This document shows, one piece after another, positions 12,752 through 21,800 of a DNA stretch of 23,110 nt. The notes under the pieces were generated by a model. It did no database searches. It saw only the letters and a program-made list of their open reading frames with translations, and had not been told where the DNA came from. Both the position numbers and the translations under genes were made by a program. Position 1 is the first letter of the stretch; every line of letters starts with the position of its first letter. Source of the DNA: a virus; IMG/VR virus record IMGVR_UViG_3300020172_003463, positions 1 through 23,110 of that record; one strand, written 5' to 3'.

Positions 12752-13717
12752 TTAGACTACTATATTATTAGCCGCGGTTGATGTAGAATAGTACAATGTA
12801 GTATTAGGAGCCCAACGCAGTGGCCCGCTAATAGCAATAAATCTTCTAACAGATGTCGCTCCTCCTCCGCCTTCTTGACAAAGAACCCTAACTTCAGATC
12901 CTACAGGATAATAATAAGTGTTGTATGTAGAAGTTGATAACGGAAACATCATTTCTAAATCGGCAGCAATGGCAACATTCCCGTTATTAATAGCTGTAGG
13001 ATTATTAGGTGTTCCCCAAGGAGAAATGTCATAATTGACGGCCAATGTTTTATTAGGAGGAACTTGTCTGTTGCCTTCTACGTAGACATCACCTCTTACA
13101 TCTAAATTGTTAAAAACTGTTAATCCTTTGACTACATTAGTTACTGTACTAACACCGAAGTAAACAGAAGATGTATTAGCAGACATTTGGAATGAAGATG
13201 TTGTAGTTAATGCAACTGCATCCCCATATGAATAGAACACTCCAACTTTCTGAGGAATGTTACTTCCATAATCTCTAATAGTCGCAGACGGTGGAGTTAG
13301 TCCAAACCGTCCATGTACAGTAGAAACAGCAGGACCTACTAATTGAAACTCATCACCGTCCCAAATATTTAATTGCCCGTTAATAGTATCAAACCACAAG
13401 TCGCCTGTACTGGTTGTAATAGGAGAGGTGCCTGCTACTGTAGATCCGTAAGTAGGTTTAAAAGAATCACCATCATACACGGTCAACCTACTAGAAGTTT
13501 TGTTGAACCATAGTTGACCAATTTGAGGACTTAACGGTTGATTTCCATCAGCCGAAGCAAAACTGGTTAACAGCTTAACCATGTTGTTATTAAATGACTG
13601 TCCGTAATTATTAACGTTTTTTCCAATTAGATCTAAACTTGTAGTAGAACTATCAATTTCGCCATCAGGCATTGTTAATAAAATATCGCCATCACCGTTG
13701 TAAATTATATATGCCAT
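12752..13717 (-). CDS. Tail fibre paralogue (321 aa)
   Basis: The N-terminal module is shared with both neighbours: TSLDLIGKNVNNYGQSFNNN, MVKLLTSFA, GQLWFNKTSSRLTVYDGDSF and GDLWFDTINGQLNIWDGDEF. The remaining ~190 residues are Ser/Thr/Asn-rich and probably beta-structured, with LDVRGDVYVEGNRQVPPNKT and a C-terminal RRFIAISGPLRWAPNTTLYY. No collar domain or chaperone is visible. It is the shortest of the three tandem fibres and may be an adaptor segment or a separate short fibre. The ATG has only a weak ribosome site (AAGA). The stop lies ten bases before the next gene's ATG. Confidence 0.78.
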   Translation of the reverse strand: MAYIIYNGDGDILLTMPDGEIDSSTTSLDLIGKNVNNYGQSFNNNMVKLLTSFASADGNQPLSPQIGQLWFNKTSSRLTVYDGDSFKPTYGSTVAGTSPITTSTGDLWFDTINGQLNIWDGDEFQLVGPAVSTVHGRFGLTPPSATIRDYGSNIPQKVGVFYSYGDAVALTTTSSFQMSANTSSVYFGVSTVTNVVKGLTVFNNLDVRGDVYVEGNRQVPPNKTLAVNYDISPWGTPNNPTAINNGNVAIAADLEMMFPLSTSTYNTYYYPVGSEVRVLCQEGGGGATSVRRFIAISGPLRWAPNTTLYYSTSTAANNIVV

Positions 13718-13721
13718 GTTC

Positions 13722-15485
13722 TTATGTCTTTATGATGTAGTTAACAGGAATGGATCCAACTGCATTTGTAACACCTGTCATATTAGGAACTTTAAATGTA
13801 CCTGGAGCGCCTGTGCCATATGTTGTCCCAATCACAGCATACAATGCAGGATAAGTTCCTTGACTGTATGTTGATCCGTTGCATAATAAGAAATTAGCAG
13901 GTGCAGTTGTGCCGCCATATGGAATTATCATTCCCGTAGTTAATAATGTAGAATACAAATCACTTAGTAAATCACCTTTGGTAATTTTGTAAATCGAATT
14001 ACCACCGGAAATTAACAATGTTGAAGTAGATTTTGCAGATGCAAGACTAGTTTGATTATCGATAGCACCAGCTGTTAACGTAGTGTTAAACACTGCATCG
14101 GCTGTTGCATTCCAAGAAACGCTAGTAGCAGTTACCTGACCTTGAATTTTAAAATTCCTGCTAGATAATCTAGCATCGCTGGCTATTAATCCGTGAAAGG
14201 TTCCGTAAACATTTGTACTTGCTGTATTTGCACTATCACCCAATTGTTTAGCATAAACAGTTCTAAATGGTATTGCTGAAGATCCAATGTCATAGGTGCT
14301 GGTGTTTACAGAAATCGCACTTCCAAATCCAGGAGTTAATGTAATTACCAATGGTTTATTAAACGTCGAAGTTCCAATGACTCGAACAGTTCCACTAACT
14401 AACAAATTTTTACTAATTGTTGCGCCACCTGCAACTGTCAAAGAAGTTGTTGCAGTTGAGTTAACTGTAACTGAACCAGAAAATGCAGCACTACCGTTAA
14501 CATCAAATGCAGGTGATACAGAAGTAGGCGCTTTATTGATACCTACGCTGTTGTAAATTGGATTAAATTGCACAAATGCATCATTGCCTACACCAATCTT
14601 AAAAGATTTAGTCGTATCAGAATAATCAATGTATGCACCACTACCTGTATTGTAAACATGAATTTGTTGATTGAATGAAGCATTTTTTACATAAATTCCT
14701 TCTGCAGATTCGACTACAAAGGTTCCTGTATGTATTTGTTGTGATCCTGAAACTCTATTTCTTAAAACTTCATTAGATCTAATAATTGCACCAGAAGGTA
14801 AAGACAACGATTCTGCCTTCTCTGATGTTCCGTTGTATTTTGTTCCGGACCTTAAAGTAGTACCTGCTTGGACAGCCGTAAATCCGTTAATAACAGTCCT
14901 CGGAACAAATGAATTTTGAGAAATTATTTCAACAACTTTTCCATTTGCCCAATTTAAAATTACAGGATACGTTGTACCAGTATTACTCTCTACAGTAGTA
15001 GCTTCTGATCCTGTCCTCGATCCACTTGCAGCCGCCTGAGGTCCTACTAATGTCCAATTATCGCTGTATCTAATTTTTAACTGATTTACGCTAGTGTCTA
15101 CCCAGATGTCACCTTCTTTAATATTTCCAAGGTACTCATATGCCGGATCATTAGACTGCTGATATATTCCGTTTGCGCTAGGCCAACGGTTGTTTGTAAT
15201 TGTTCCGTTATTAATTCTTAAGACTTTTCTATCAGGATTGCTAGTATCGTACCATAGCTGTCCTTCAATTCCGTTTAAAGGAGCATAAGGACTAGAGAAA
15301 TTTTCTAATAATTTTAAAAAATTCTGTTGAACGGATTGGCCATAAGCAACATATCCGGGTCCAACTAGATCCAAACTTGTGTCGTAGTTATTTTTTCCGG
15401 TGCCTTCACTAATGCCCAATACCGTAATGAAGTCCGGTTGTTTAGTTGGGTCTGAAAATTTTAATTCGTATGATGTTGCGGCCAT
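13722..15485 (-). CDS. Tail fibre paralogue with tail-collar domain (587 aa)
   Basis: Three parts are visible. Residues ~25-150 hold the shared fibre N-terminal module: SLDLVGPGYVAYGQSVQQNF, LKLLENFS, GQLWYDTS and GDIWVDTSVNQLKIRYSDNW. Residues ~150-510 are a long Ser/Thr/Asn-rich beta shaft. Residues 518-587 form a phage tail-collar domain: GMIIPYGGTTAPANFLLCNG, YPALYAVIGTTYG and FKVPNMTG. Collar domains sit in T4 gp12-type short fibres and many receptor-binding fibres, so this is a plausible adhesin. TGGAA precedes the start, which follows the upstream stop by two bases, indicating coupled translation. Confidence 0.85.
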   Translation of the reverse strand: MAATSYELKFSDPTKQPDFITVLGISEGTGKNNYDTSLDLVGPGYVAYGQSVQQNFLKLLENFSSPYAPLNGIEGQLWYDTSNPDRKVLRINNGTITNNRWPSANGIYQQSNDPAYEYLGNIKEGDIWVDTSVNQLKIRYSDNWTLVGPQAAASGSRTGSEATTVESNTGTTYPVILNWANGKVVEIISQNSFVPRTVINGFTAVQAGTTLRSGTKYNGTSEKAESLSLPSGAIIRSNEVLRNRVSGSQQIHTGTFVVESAEGIYVKNASFNQQIHVYNTGSGAYIDYSDTTKSFKIGVGNDAFVQFNPIYNSVGINKAPTSVSPAFDVNGSAAFSGSVTVNSTATTSLTVAGGATISKNLLVSGTVRVIGTSTFNKPLVITLTPGFGSAISVNTSTYDIGSSAIPFRTVYAKQLGDSANTASTNVYGTFHGLIASDARLSSRNFKIQGQVTATSVSWNATADAVFNTTLTAGAIDNQTSLASAKSTSTLLISGGNSIYKITKGDLLSDLYSTLLTTGMIIPYGGTTAPANFLLCNGSTYSQGTYPALYAVIGTTYGTGAPGTFKVPNMTGVTNAVGSIPVNYIIKT

Positions 15486-15487
15486 GA

Positions 15488-16189
15488 TTAAATTCCAGTA
15501 CTTAGGCTTTGTATCCTAATAGTGTAATCCACTTGAATCATTCTATTCAATGATTTTTGCACAGGGTGGAAAATAACATGAGTTAACAATAACCCAGTGT
15601 CGGGTCCTTCTGGATTAAATGATTTAAGTCCAAGTTCGTCAAATACAAAATTACCTTCTGTGCTAGTAGCATTATCAAATGCAGCTTGTCCTGAAGGTTC
15701 ACCAAAATCTAATAAGCAACTAACAAGAACATCTGTGTAAACAACACCTGCAATATGACGTGTTTCCATGAAATTACGTGCAGGATCTAATGAGTAATCG
15801 CTTTTTGCATCTACAGTTTTGTAATAAGTTTGATTGTACAAACTTGCACCACTGCCAACATTATTAGGTGTTAGATATGTAATAATTCCAGTGCTATCAA
15901 CACGAGATCCACCGTTACCAAATACCATTTCTGCAATAGGACCTTCTCCTTGATTAGCAATACTTTGTGCTAAAGCAATAGAAAAGTTCTCATAATGAAT
16001 AGCATTACGCTTGTTTATGTAAACTTCTTTAGATACAGGGTCATAGATCTTAATGTGACCTTGGACACTGACGCCACCAACTTCGTTAGGTTTAGAAGTT
16101 GGAATAGATTCTTTTGGTAAATTACTCATGTTTTTTTCATCCATATTGATATTTATCAATAAATTTTTGTTAGTATTTTTATCTTCCAT
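15488..16189 (-). CDS. Small virion structural protein (233 aa)
   Basis: The protein contains GVSVQGHIKIYDPVSKEVYI, NKRNAIHYENFSIALAQSIA and IAEMVFGNGGSRVDSTGIIT, then VFDELGLKSFNPEGPDTGLL and a final strand RMIQVDYTIRIQ. I recall this pattern in virion proteins of T4-like cyanophages. A baseplate or fibre-attachment role is inferred from position. The start is uncertain. The longest frame begins at 16189, overlapping the protease gene by 11 bases. ATGs at 16144 and 16129 also lie in frame, and a GATAAATA box on this strand at 16150-16157 would place a late transcript start just before them. The Asn/Lys-rich first 20 residues look unlike the rest, so 16129 may be the true start in late infection. 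Confidence 0.75.
   Translation of the reverse strand: MEDKNTNKNLLININMDEKNMSNLPKESIPTSKPNEVGGVSVQGHIKIYDPVSKEVYINKRNAIHYENFSIALAQSIANQGEGPIAEMVFGNGGSRVDSTGIITYLTPNNVGSGASLYNQTYYKTVDAKSDYSLDPARNFMETRHIAGVVYTDVLVSCLLDFGEPSGQAAFDNATSTEGNFVFDELGLKSFNPEGPDTGLLLTHVIFHPVQKSLNRMIQVDYTIRIQSLSTGI
16146..16159 (-). promoter_or_regulatory. Late-promoter-like box inside a palindrome
   Basis: On the - strand TTGATAAATATCAA is an inverted repeat (TTGATA/TATCAA around AA) containing GATAAATA at 16150-16157, seven of eight matches to the T4 late promoter. It would direct transcription into the small virion gene and the three fibre genes downstream. It lies within the 5' part of the annotated frame, which is why that gene's start is in doubt. 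Confidence 0.5.
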
Positions 16190-17804
16190 ATCTGTAAATC
16201 TTAGGTCTAGGCCAGGTCATTCCTTTACTAGGACGAGCTCCTAGATTAATTTTTGGGCCAACTTGGCCGGTTTCGGGCCTATCTTTAAAATAGAATAAGT
16301 ATCTGTTAGGAGAACCCTGTGTATCAGTATTATCCCCCGGGCCGCCGCTTGTAGAGCCAACCTGAGGAGTTGAATGCTGTATCAAATAATTCATTACATC
16401 ATCTTGTTTCATAGTGGGCCATTGCTCGGCTAGGCAGGCAACTACCCCAGAAACTTGCGGACTTGCCATACTTGTTCCGCTGAATTTTGATACTTTGTAA
16501 GTAGAATTCCTTAAATCAGAGGTGCCAGCAGGAGAATTAATACTGCTAATTATTCCGCTACCGGGTGCATGAATATCTACACGAGGTCCACAATTACTAA
16601 ACGTACTTTTCCACTCAGTTGATATTACACCAATTGAACCAACACAAATCATTCTAGGGGCTGCGGTAATAGAGCCTCGAAGATAATTATCATAATATAC
16701 ACCATCATAGATGTAATTGTTGTATTCATTACTTAAATTAGCATTAGGAGTAGCAATTTTAGAATACTCATTTCCCGATGCGCCAATTACTATTATGCCG
16801 TCATTCATTGCATCGATAAAATCTTGTTCTAAAGGTGCATATCTTAAAGGATATTCTACATCTGTTCCGTTAACAGGTATGTTGTAACCCTGTAATGCAG
16901 GAATACTAAACGGTCCATTGTAGACATTCCCGTTGAATCTAACTTGTTGAATATCAGTGTATGGTAAAGTGTAACTAAGTCCGTAACTATGATTAGTGAT
17001 AGTAGGGTTTCTTCTTCCTGTTACTGGATTAATCGGCTTACGTTTATGCCATTCTCTTATGTAATCCATAAAATTAGATACATAAGTTGCGCCAGTAGCA
17101 TAAGGAGTAATATTGTAGATATTAGCATCTCGAGCCCATCCATAACTATTTCCGACTGCTGTTCCTGCTACGTGACATCCGTGATTATTATCACTACTAA
17201 GATCCGGGTCACCTGCATCATAATAGGGAGTGTAGACGTAGGTGCCGCCCATGCCACTATCACCAACATAAGGATCTAATGAAAACCAGTTGAATTGATT
17301 TACCCTAGATCCGCCCGATCCATCAGGATTAACTGCAAACTCTGGATGAGCTGGATTCATATGCCCATCAACAATTACTACGTCAACATGTCTTCCACTA
17401 GACGTAGTATTAACAGTACCGGTTTGATTAGTAGTGCCGTCTAATCCCCAATTAGTTCGTTGTGCTCCTTCGATACATCTTAATATTGCCCAATTTTTAT
17501 GGCTAGCACTTAGGGTAGAAGATTTATTGTAAAAGGAACTTGTTTCAGTCCACATTGGTTTAATCTTTAACCCTTGTTCTTCCAACGACAACTCAACGTG
17601 CATTACTCTAGGATCATTCCGTATTTGATCCGCTTCTTCTTCAGTTACAAGATAATGAGTATTTCTACTTACTGGCCTTCTGGAGGCAACTTCAACTCGC
17701 CTTCCAGGAATGTAAAGATTGCCGCCAGGAGTTTCCATGTCATCATAGAACGCATCCAAATCTTCAAAATTATGCAGAGTAATAACGTATTCTCGAAGAG
17801 TCAT
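16179..17804 (-). CDS. Subtilisin-like serine protease (S8 family) in the tail module
   Basis: The 541-residue protein has a complete catalytic triad: D146 in VIVDGHMNPAHPEF, H208 in NNHGCHVAGT, and S445 in FSGTSMASPQVSG. The oxyanion-hole Asn is N345 in ASGNEY. The first ~75 residues (EYVITL, then TEEEADQIRNDPRVMHVEL) resemble an I9-type propeptide, which normally folds and inhibits the protease before self-cleavage. The C-terminal ~60 residues are basic and Pro/Gly-rich. No signal peptide is seen. It sits between the collagen-like protein and a small virion protein, one base from the former, so it is probably made with the tail. Possible roles are cleavage of fibre proteins during assembly, or digestion of host surface protein. 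Which applies is unknown. Confidence 0.9.
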   Translation of the reverse strand: MTLREYVITLHNFEDLDAFYDDMETPGGNLYIPGRRVEVASRRPVSRNTHYLVTEEEADQIRNDPRVMHVELSLEEQGLKIKPMWTETSSFYNKSSTLSASHKNWAILRCIEGAQRTNWGLDGTTNQTGTVNTTSSGRHVDVVIVDGHMNPAHPEFAVNPDGSGGSRVNQFNWFSLDPYVGDSGMGGTYVYTPYYDAGDPDLSSDNNHGCHVAGTAVGNSYGWARDANIYNITPYATGATYVSNFMDYIREWHKRKPINPVTGRRNPTITNHSYGLSYTLPYTDIQQVRFNGNVYNGPFSIPALQGYNIPVNGTDVEYPLRYAPLEQDFIDAMNDGIIVIGASGNEYSKIATPNANLSNEYNNYIYDGVYYDNYLRGSITAAPRMICVGSIGVISTEWKSTFSNCGPRVDIHAPGSGIISSINSPAGTSDLRNSTYKVSKFSGTSMASPQVSGVVACLAEQWPTMKQDDVMNYLIQHSTPQVGSTSGGPGDNTDTQGSPNRYLFYFKDRPETGQVGPKINLGARPSKGMTWPRPKIYRYGR

Positions 17805-17805
17805 T

Positions 17806-18897
17806 TTAAGATTCCAATTGTAATAATGTTAATGTTACACTTATGTCTCTAGAAACAACATCATTATTTGTAACTCTCAAATAAACTGTCTCTGCAGGAA
17901 CGGTATCGTTGTTAAATCCCATAACGCCGGGAGTAATTAATTGTGTTAAAGATCCAGAAGTTGTAATAACTTCAGCAATAACACCTGCACCAGGAAGAGG
18001 ATCGTAACCTTCAGTTCTCGAAGAGTCACTGCTTCTACTAGTAGTGTCTGAATAAATTCTAACCCATGATGGATATGTTGTAACAACTTTAGATAATAGA
18101 TATGTCTTGTATCCAGTTAACTGAACGTTTGCAGATGCACCTGCTGCAATAGAACCACTAGCAGTAGTAACTGCTGATCGAGATCCTAAACCAATTCCAC
18201 CACCACCACTACTGTCTGCCCAGATAGTGTCATAATCATCTACTGACTGTTTTGTTAATACCTGACCTATTGTGCCGCCAACCGGTACACCAACTCCCTG
18301 CGGTCCTTGGGGACCGCTAGGGCCTGAAGGACCGGACAATCCTCTAGGTCCTTGGGGTCCTGTATTTCCCTGTGGTCCCTGTGGACCCGTTACACCTTGT
18401 GGTCCTTGTGGACCTCCGCTAGGGCCGGTCGGGCCCGCTGGGCCTGTAGGGCCTGTAGGGCCTCCGGGCGTTCCTGCTGGGCCTTGTGGTCCTGCTACCC
18501 CTTGCGGACCTTGCGGGCCAGCCGGTCCTGTGGGTCCTGGAACATCACTTACTCCGTCATTACCGGTATCACCTTTAGGCCCGGTCGGGCCAGCAACTCC
18601 TACAGGGCCTGTAGGACCAGTATCACCTTTAGGACCAGTTGGTCCAGGTGGACCACCTGCAGGGCCAGTGGGGCCAAGTGGACCTGTAGGACCGATTGGG
18701 CCAGACGGTCCAGCAGCAGTTCCAGGTGGGCCAGCTGGGCCAGTTGGACCAGTAAATACTACATCTTGTAGATCTCCTAATATCTGACCGTACAAATCAT
18801 CATAGCTTAATCGTTTTGTAGATCTGTCATCTACAACTAAAAAGCTAGTTGCATCTGTACTTGAATTAATAAAAGGTAATTGAGTAACTTTTGACAT
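17806..18897 (-). CDS. Collagen-like fibre protein (363 aa)
   Basis: Residues 1-48 are a short head ([20 protein letters not shown]). Residues 50-204 are nearly continuous Gly-X-Y triplets rich in GPT, GPA, GPQ and GPK, with brief breaks near 60, 80, 119, 144 and 160. They would form a collagen triple helix and therefore a trimeric rod. Residues ~207-235 ([12 protein letters not shown], then [15 protein letters not shown]) link to a C-terminal beta domain (236-363), [20 protein letters not shown] to VTLTLLQLE, that I recall in other T4-like phage virion proteins. The latter is a likely trimerising or receptor-binding tip. GAGGG precedes the ATG, which lies one base after the stop of the giant virion gene. 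Confidence 0.88.
   Translation of the reverse strand: MSKVTQLPFINSSTDATSFLVVDDRSTKRLSYDDLYGQILGDLQDVVFTGPTGPAGPPGTAAGPSGPIGPTGPLGPTGPAGGPPGPTGPKGDTGPTGPVGVAGPTGPKGDTGNDGVSDVPGPTGPAGPQGPQGVAGPQGPAGTPGGPTGPTGPAGPTGPSGGPQGPQGVTGPQGPQGNTGPQGPRGLSGPSGPSGPQGPQGVGVPVGGTIGQVLTKQSVDDYDTIWADSSGGGGIGLGSRSAVTTASGSIAAGASANVQLTGYKTYLLSKVVTTYPSWVRIYSDTTSRSSDSSRTEGYDPLPGAGVIAEVITTSGSLTQLITPGVMGFNNDTVPAETVYLRVTNNDVVSRDISVTLTLLQLES
18286..18750 (-). repeat. Collagen-type Gly-X-Y coding repeat
   Basis: About 50 triplets of Gly-X-Y are encoded by imperfect 9-base units (GGX CCX XXX style), raising local G+C well above the surrounding sequence. Both strands are open over much of this stretch because Gly and Pro codons (GGN/CCN) are complementary. 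The units vary at third positions, so it is an old or slippage-resistant repeat rather than a perfect satellite. Confidence 0.85.
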
Positions 18898-18898
18898 G

Positions 18899-21800
18899 TT
18901 AATATCCCTCTAAGGGTTCCTCGCTATCGTTGGTTAATGGAGTGTTGTTGTCTTCTACCAATACAGGATCTCCACCATAGAAGTAACTATCCGGTAATGT
19001 TGTTGGTTTGTCTCTTAAGAATTGTGCCTGAATCACATCACTTGTTAGGATAGACTCAGTGCCAGTCCAAGCTGTTGCTTCTGATTTAACTATCTTAAGT
19101 TGTGTGCTTTCAACAATACCATCTGCAATATTTAATCGCAATTCTTGAGTAGATGTATTGATAGTAAACTCAGGTGCTAGTATTGTAACACTATTAGGAG
19201 TTGTATCATATGCTAGGTCCATATTGTGCAGAATTAATGAAGATTTTCTTAATTGTCGGCCACCATAATAAACCATAACTTGATCAACTGCATTAATAGC
19301 AGGATCTAACACAATTCCATTTCCAATTACAGTATTAGATGTTGTACTAATAATGTAAGTGGTAGAATTTGTAAGTGTAGTTTGTGTTCTAACTACATCT
19401 CTGTATGGAATAGTTTGTTGTAAACTTTGATCAATAACCCTTGTACCAATATCAGAATAGTCAGCAGGTGAAGTACCGAACGTACCTCGACGCAATTGAC
19501 TCAATATGTTTACTTCTTTCTTAAAGAACTCAATGCGTTCTCCATCAATTAGAATAACACCCGGTTTATTAATTGCAGGATTTGGCGGCACCAGTTTGCT
19601 GGCATCAACTACATGAATTTCTGTATCATAATAGTTCAACGCTTTTTCGAGTGTCGTACTGTATGCATCAGCAATTCGCTTGTAATGATTTCTTCCAAAC
19701 ATGTCCTTAAAGACACGATACCCTACGATCTGTGAGCCATGATATGGTTGATCAACTGTTGTAATTACAATATCGCTGTCTTCTGTTAAATGTACCCATT
19801 CGTTAATTTGAACAGTTTTTAAGTCATCTAAGATATCATAGTCATAACGAGCAGTAATAGGCTGTCCATCTACATACACCCAGACATAATTTTCAGTGAG
19901 TGCGGGTCGACTTAATGTAAAGCGTCTCGATAATGATCCGTTAAATCTTTCTGTACGCATTAACATATTATCATGATCAGTAAATGTTATTACTCGAACG
20001 TCGGCACCAACAACATTTGCAGCAACTGAATCAGGAATTGTTAAAAGATTTCCAGTGATTAGATATTCGTAGTCGACTAAACTCATGACTGCCAATACAT
20101 CACCGTTGGTTAATAATCCAGGTGAAAGAACAATTTGACTAGTTGTATCATTGATTTGATAATCAAATCCAGAAATTAATTGTACACCATTGGCGTAAAC
20201 TTTAACTGTGTCAATTGTGTATGTTGCAGTAGAGTGATCTCTATTTTCGATATCAAAAACAGTTTCATTGTTTTCAATCTGATAATAGCTCACCCATGGA
20301 GGGCTTAACCTTCTTCGTTGAGAAGGATTATCTGTGCTACCCACTTCTACAATTGCTTGTGCGCTAACAGGTTCGATAATGCCTGGAGGAATTGATAGTG
20401 TAAATGCTACATCAGTTGCAGACGATACTTGGAAAGTTTCTTCATTTACTCTATTAAATGTTTCGTAAGGAGTGTTAAAGAACCACGCCTGCAATGTATG
20501 AGATCCGCTAGGAATATTGTAAAACTTTACACATGCTCTATTATTGTCTACACCAACCGGAGCAAGCATGTAGCCATAATTTGTAGTTGTAGTAATTTCG
20601 TCAACTGGCTGACCATCAACTAATACATAAACTTGTCTTACATCGTAGATGCTACCTACGCTGTACAAGATAGCTTCGTTTTGATCCTCAACTAACATCA
20701 TCGAATTATCAATTAATGAGTCGCCACCGACTCCGATAATAGTGTATCCAATTCTAGAATTTGCAATCTGCGGTGCAACTACTACAGTGTTACCTTGGAT
20801 AAAGAATTGATTTGATGTAGTAAATGAGTTTGTAGACATTCTATCAAATATCTGTGCGCCATTATGTACAAGTATTCCGGCAGCATCTTCAATAGCATAG
20901 CCCACTTCAAATTCTGTAGTTTGTCCTTCTACGGCTCCTACTCCACCAGTTAACACCAATGCATAAGATTGTTGATTTTTTGTAAAAACATTAATTCCAA
21001 CGCTGTCAATAACAGTGCCGGCAACACATTCTTCTGGAGCATAACCAGAATCGATATTTAAAAATGCCGAACCGTCAATGGTTAAGTCTTCAGGGTTAAT
21101 TCCTTGTGCTCCAAGGAATCCTTCTGAATTCCAAGATCCAGCAGAGATAGAACTGTCAAGACCAGATGCGTCAGTATCATTCTTCCAAAACTCTATCACT
21201 GGACTAGAATAAACATCAACATCAATTGTGTAAGTTTGATCAGCTTCAAGTTCAACTACAACAATACCGTGTCCTAAAATATCCTGTGTTAGATAATAGT
21301 AGTCAGCTTCAGGAGGACTTAACGGATTACCACTTGGAATAGGAGATCCATTCTTTCTTACTTCTACATTAGTAACATCAATTGCATGGAATCCCAATTC
21401 TAATCTGCTAGAAGAAGTAGAGACATAATCTGCACTTACTGTTTTAATAAAAATATTTCCCGATTCTATTGTAGTTAAAATTGGAGATATTGTAGCATAC
21501 GAACTTGTTGTTACACCCGCAGTAGTTGTAGACAACGTGCCAGTAACTTCTACTGTAAATCTTGTAGTGTCTAGAATAGAATCAATTGTGTAAAATCCGT
21601 TGTAACCAGTTGCAGTAACTCCAGTTAACTGAATGATATCACCAACGGACATTATTCCGTTAAACGCTGTACGAGTTTTAATAGTCATTGTTGAACCAGG
21701 AGCAGTACCTGTTACATCAATTTTCTTAATTCCATATGATGGAGCACTAATTGTAATAGAGTTAGCAGATGTATTAACTGACTCAACAACAGTATCAACT

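Noticed and set aside
18272-18787. Long + strand open frames rich in Gly-Pro
   Set aside because: They are the complement of the collagen-like gene. GGN and CCN codons read as Pro and Gly on the other strand, so the frame stays open by composition. No ribosome site or separate domain is present.
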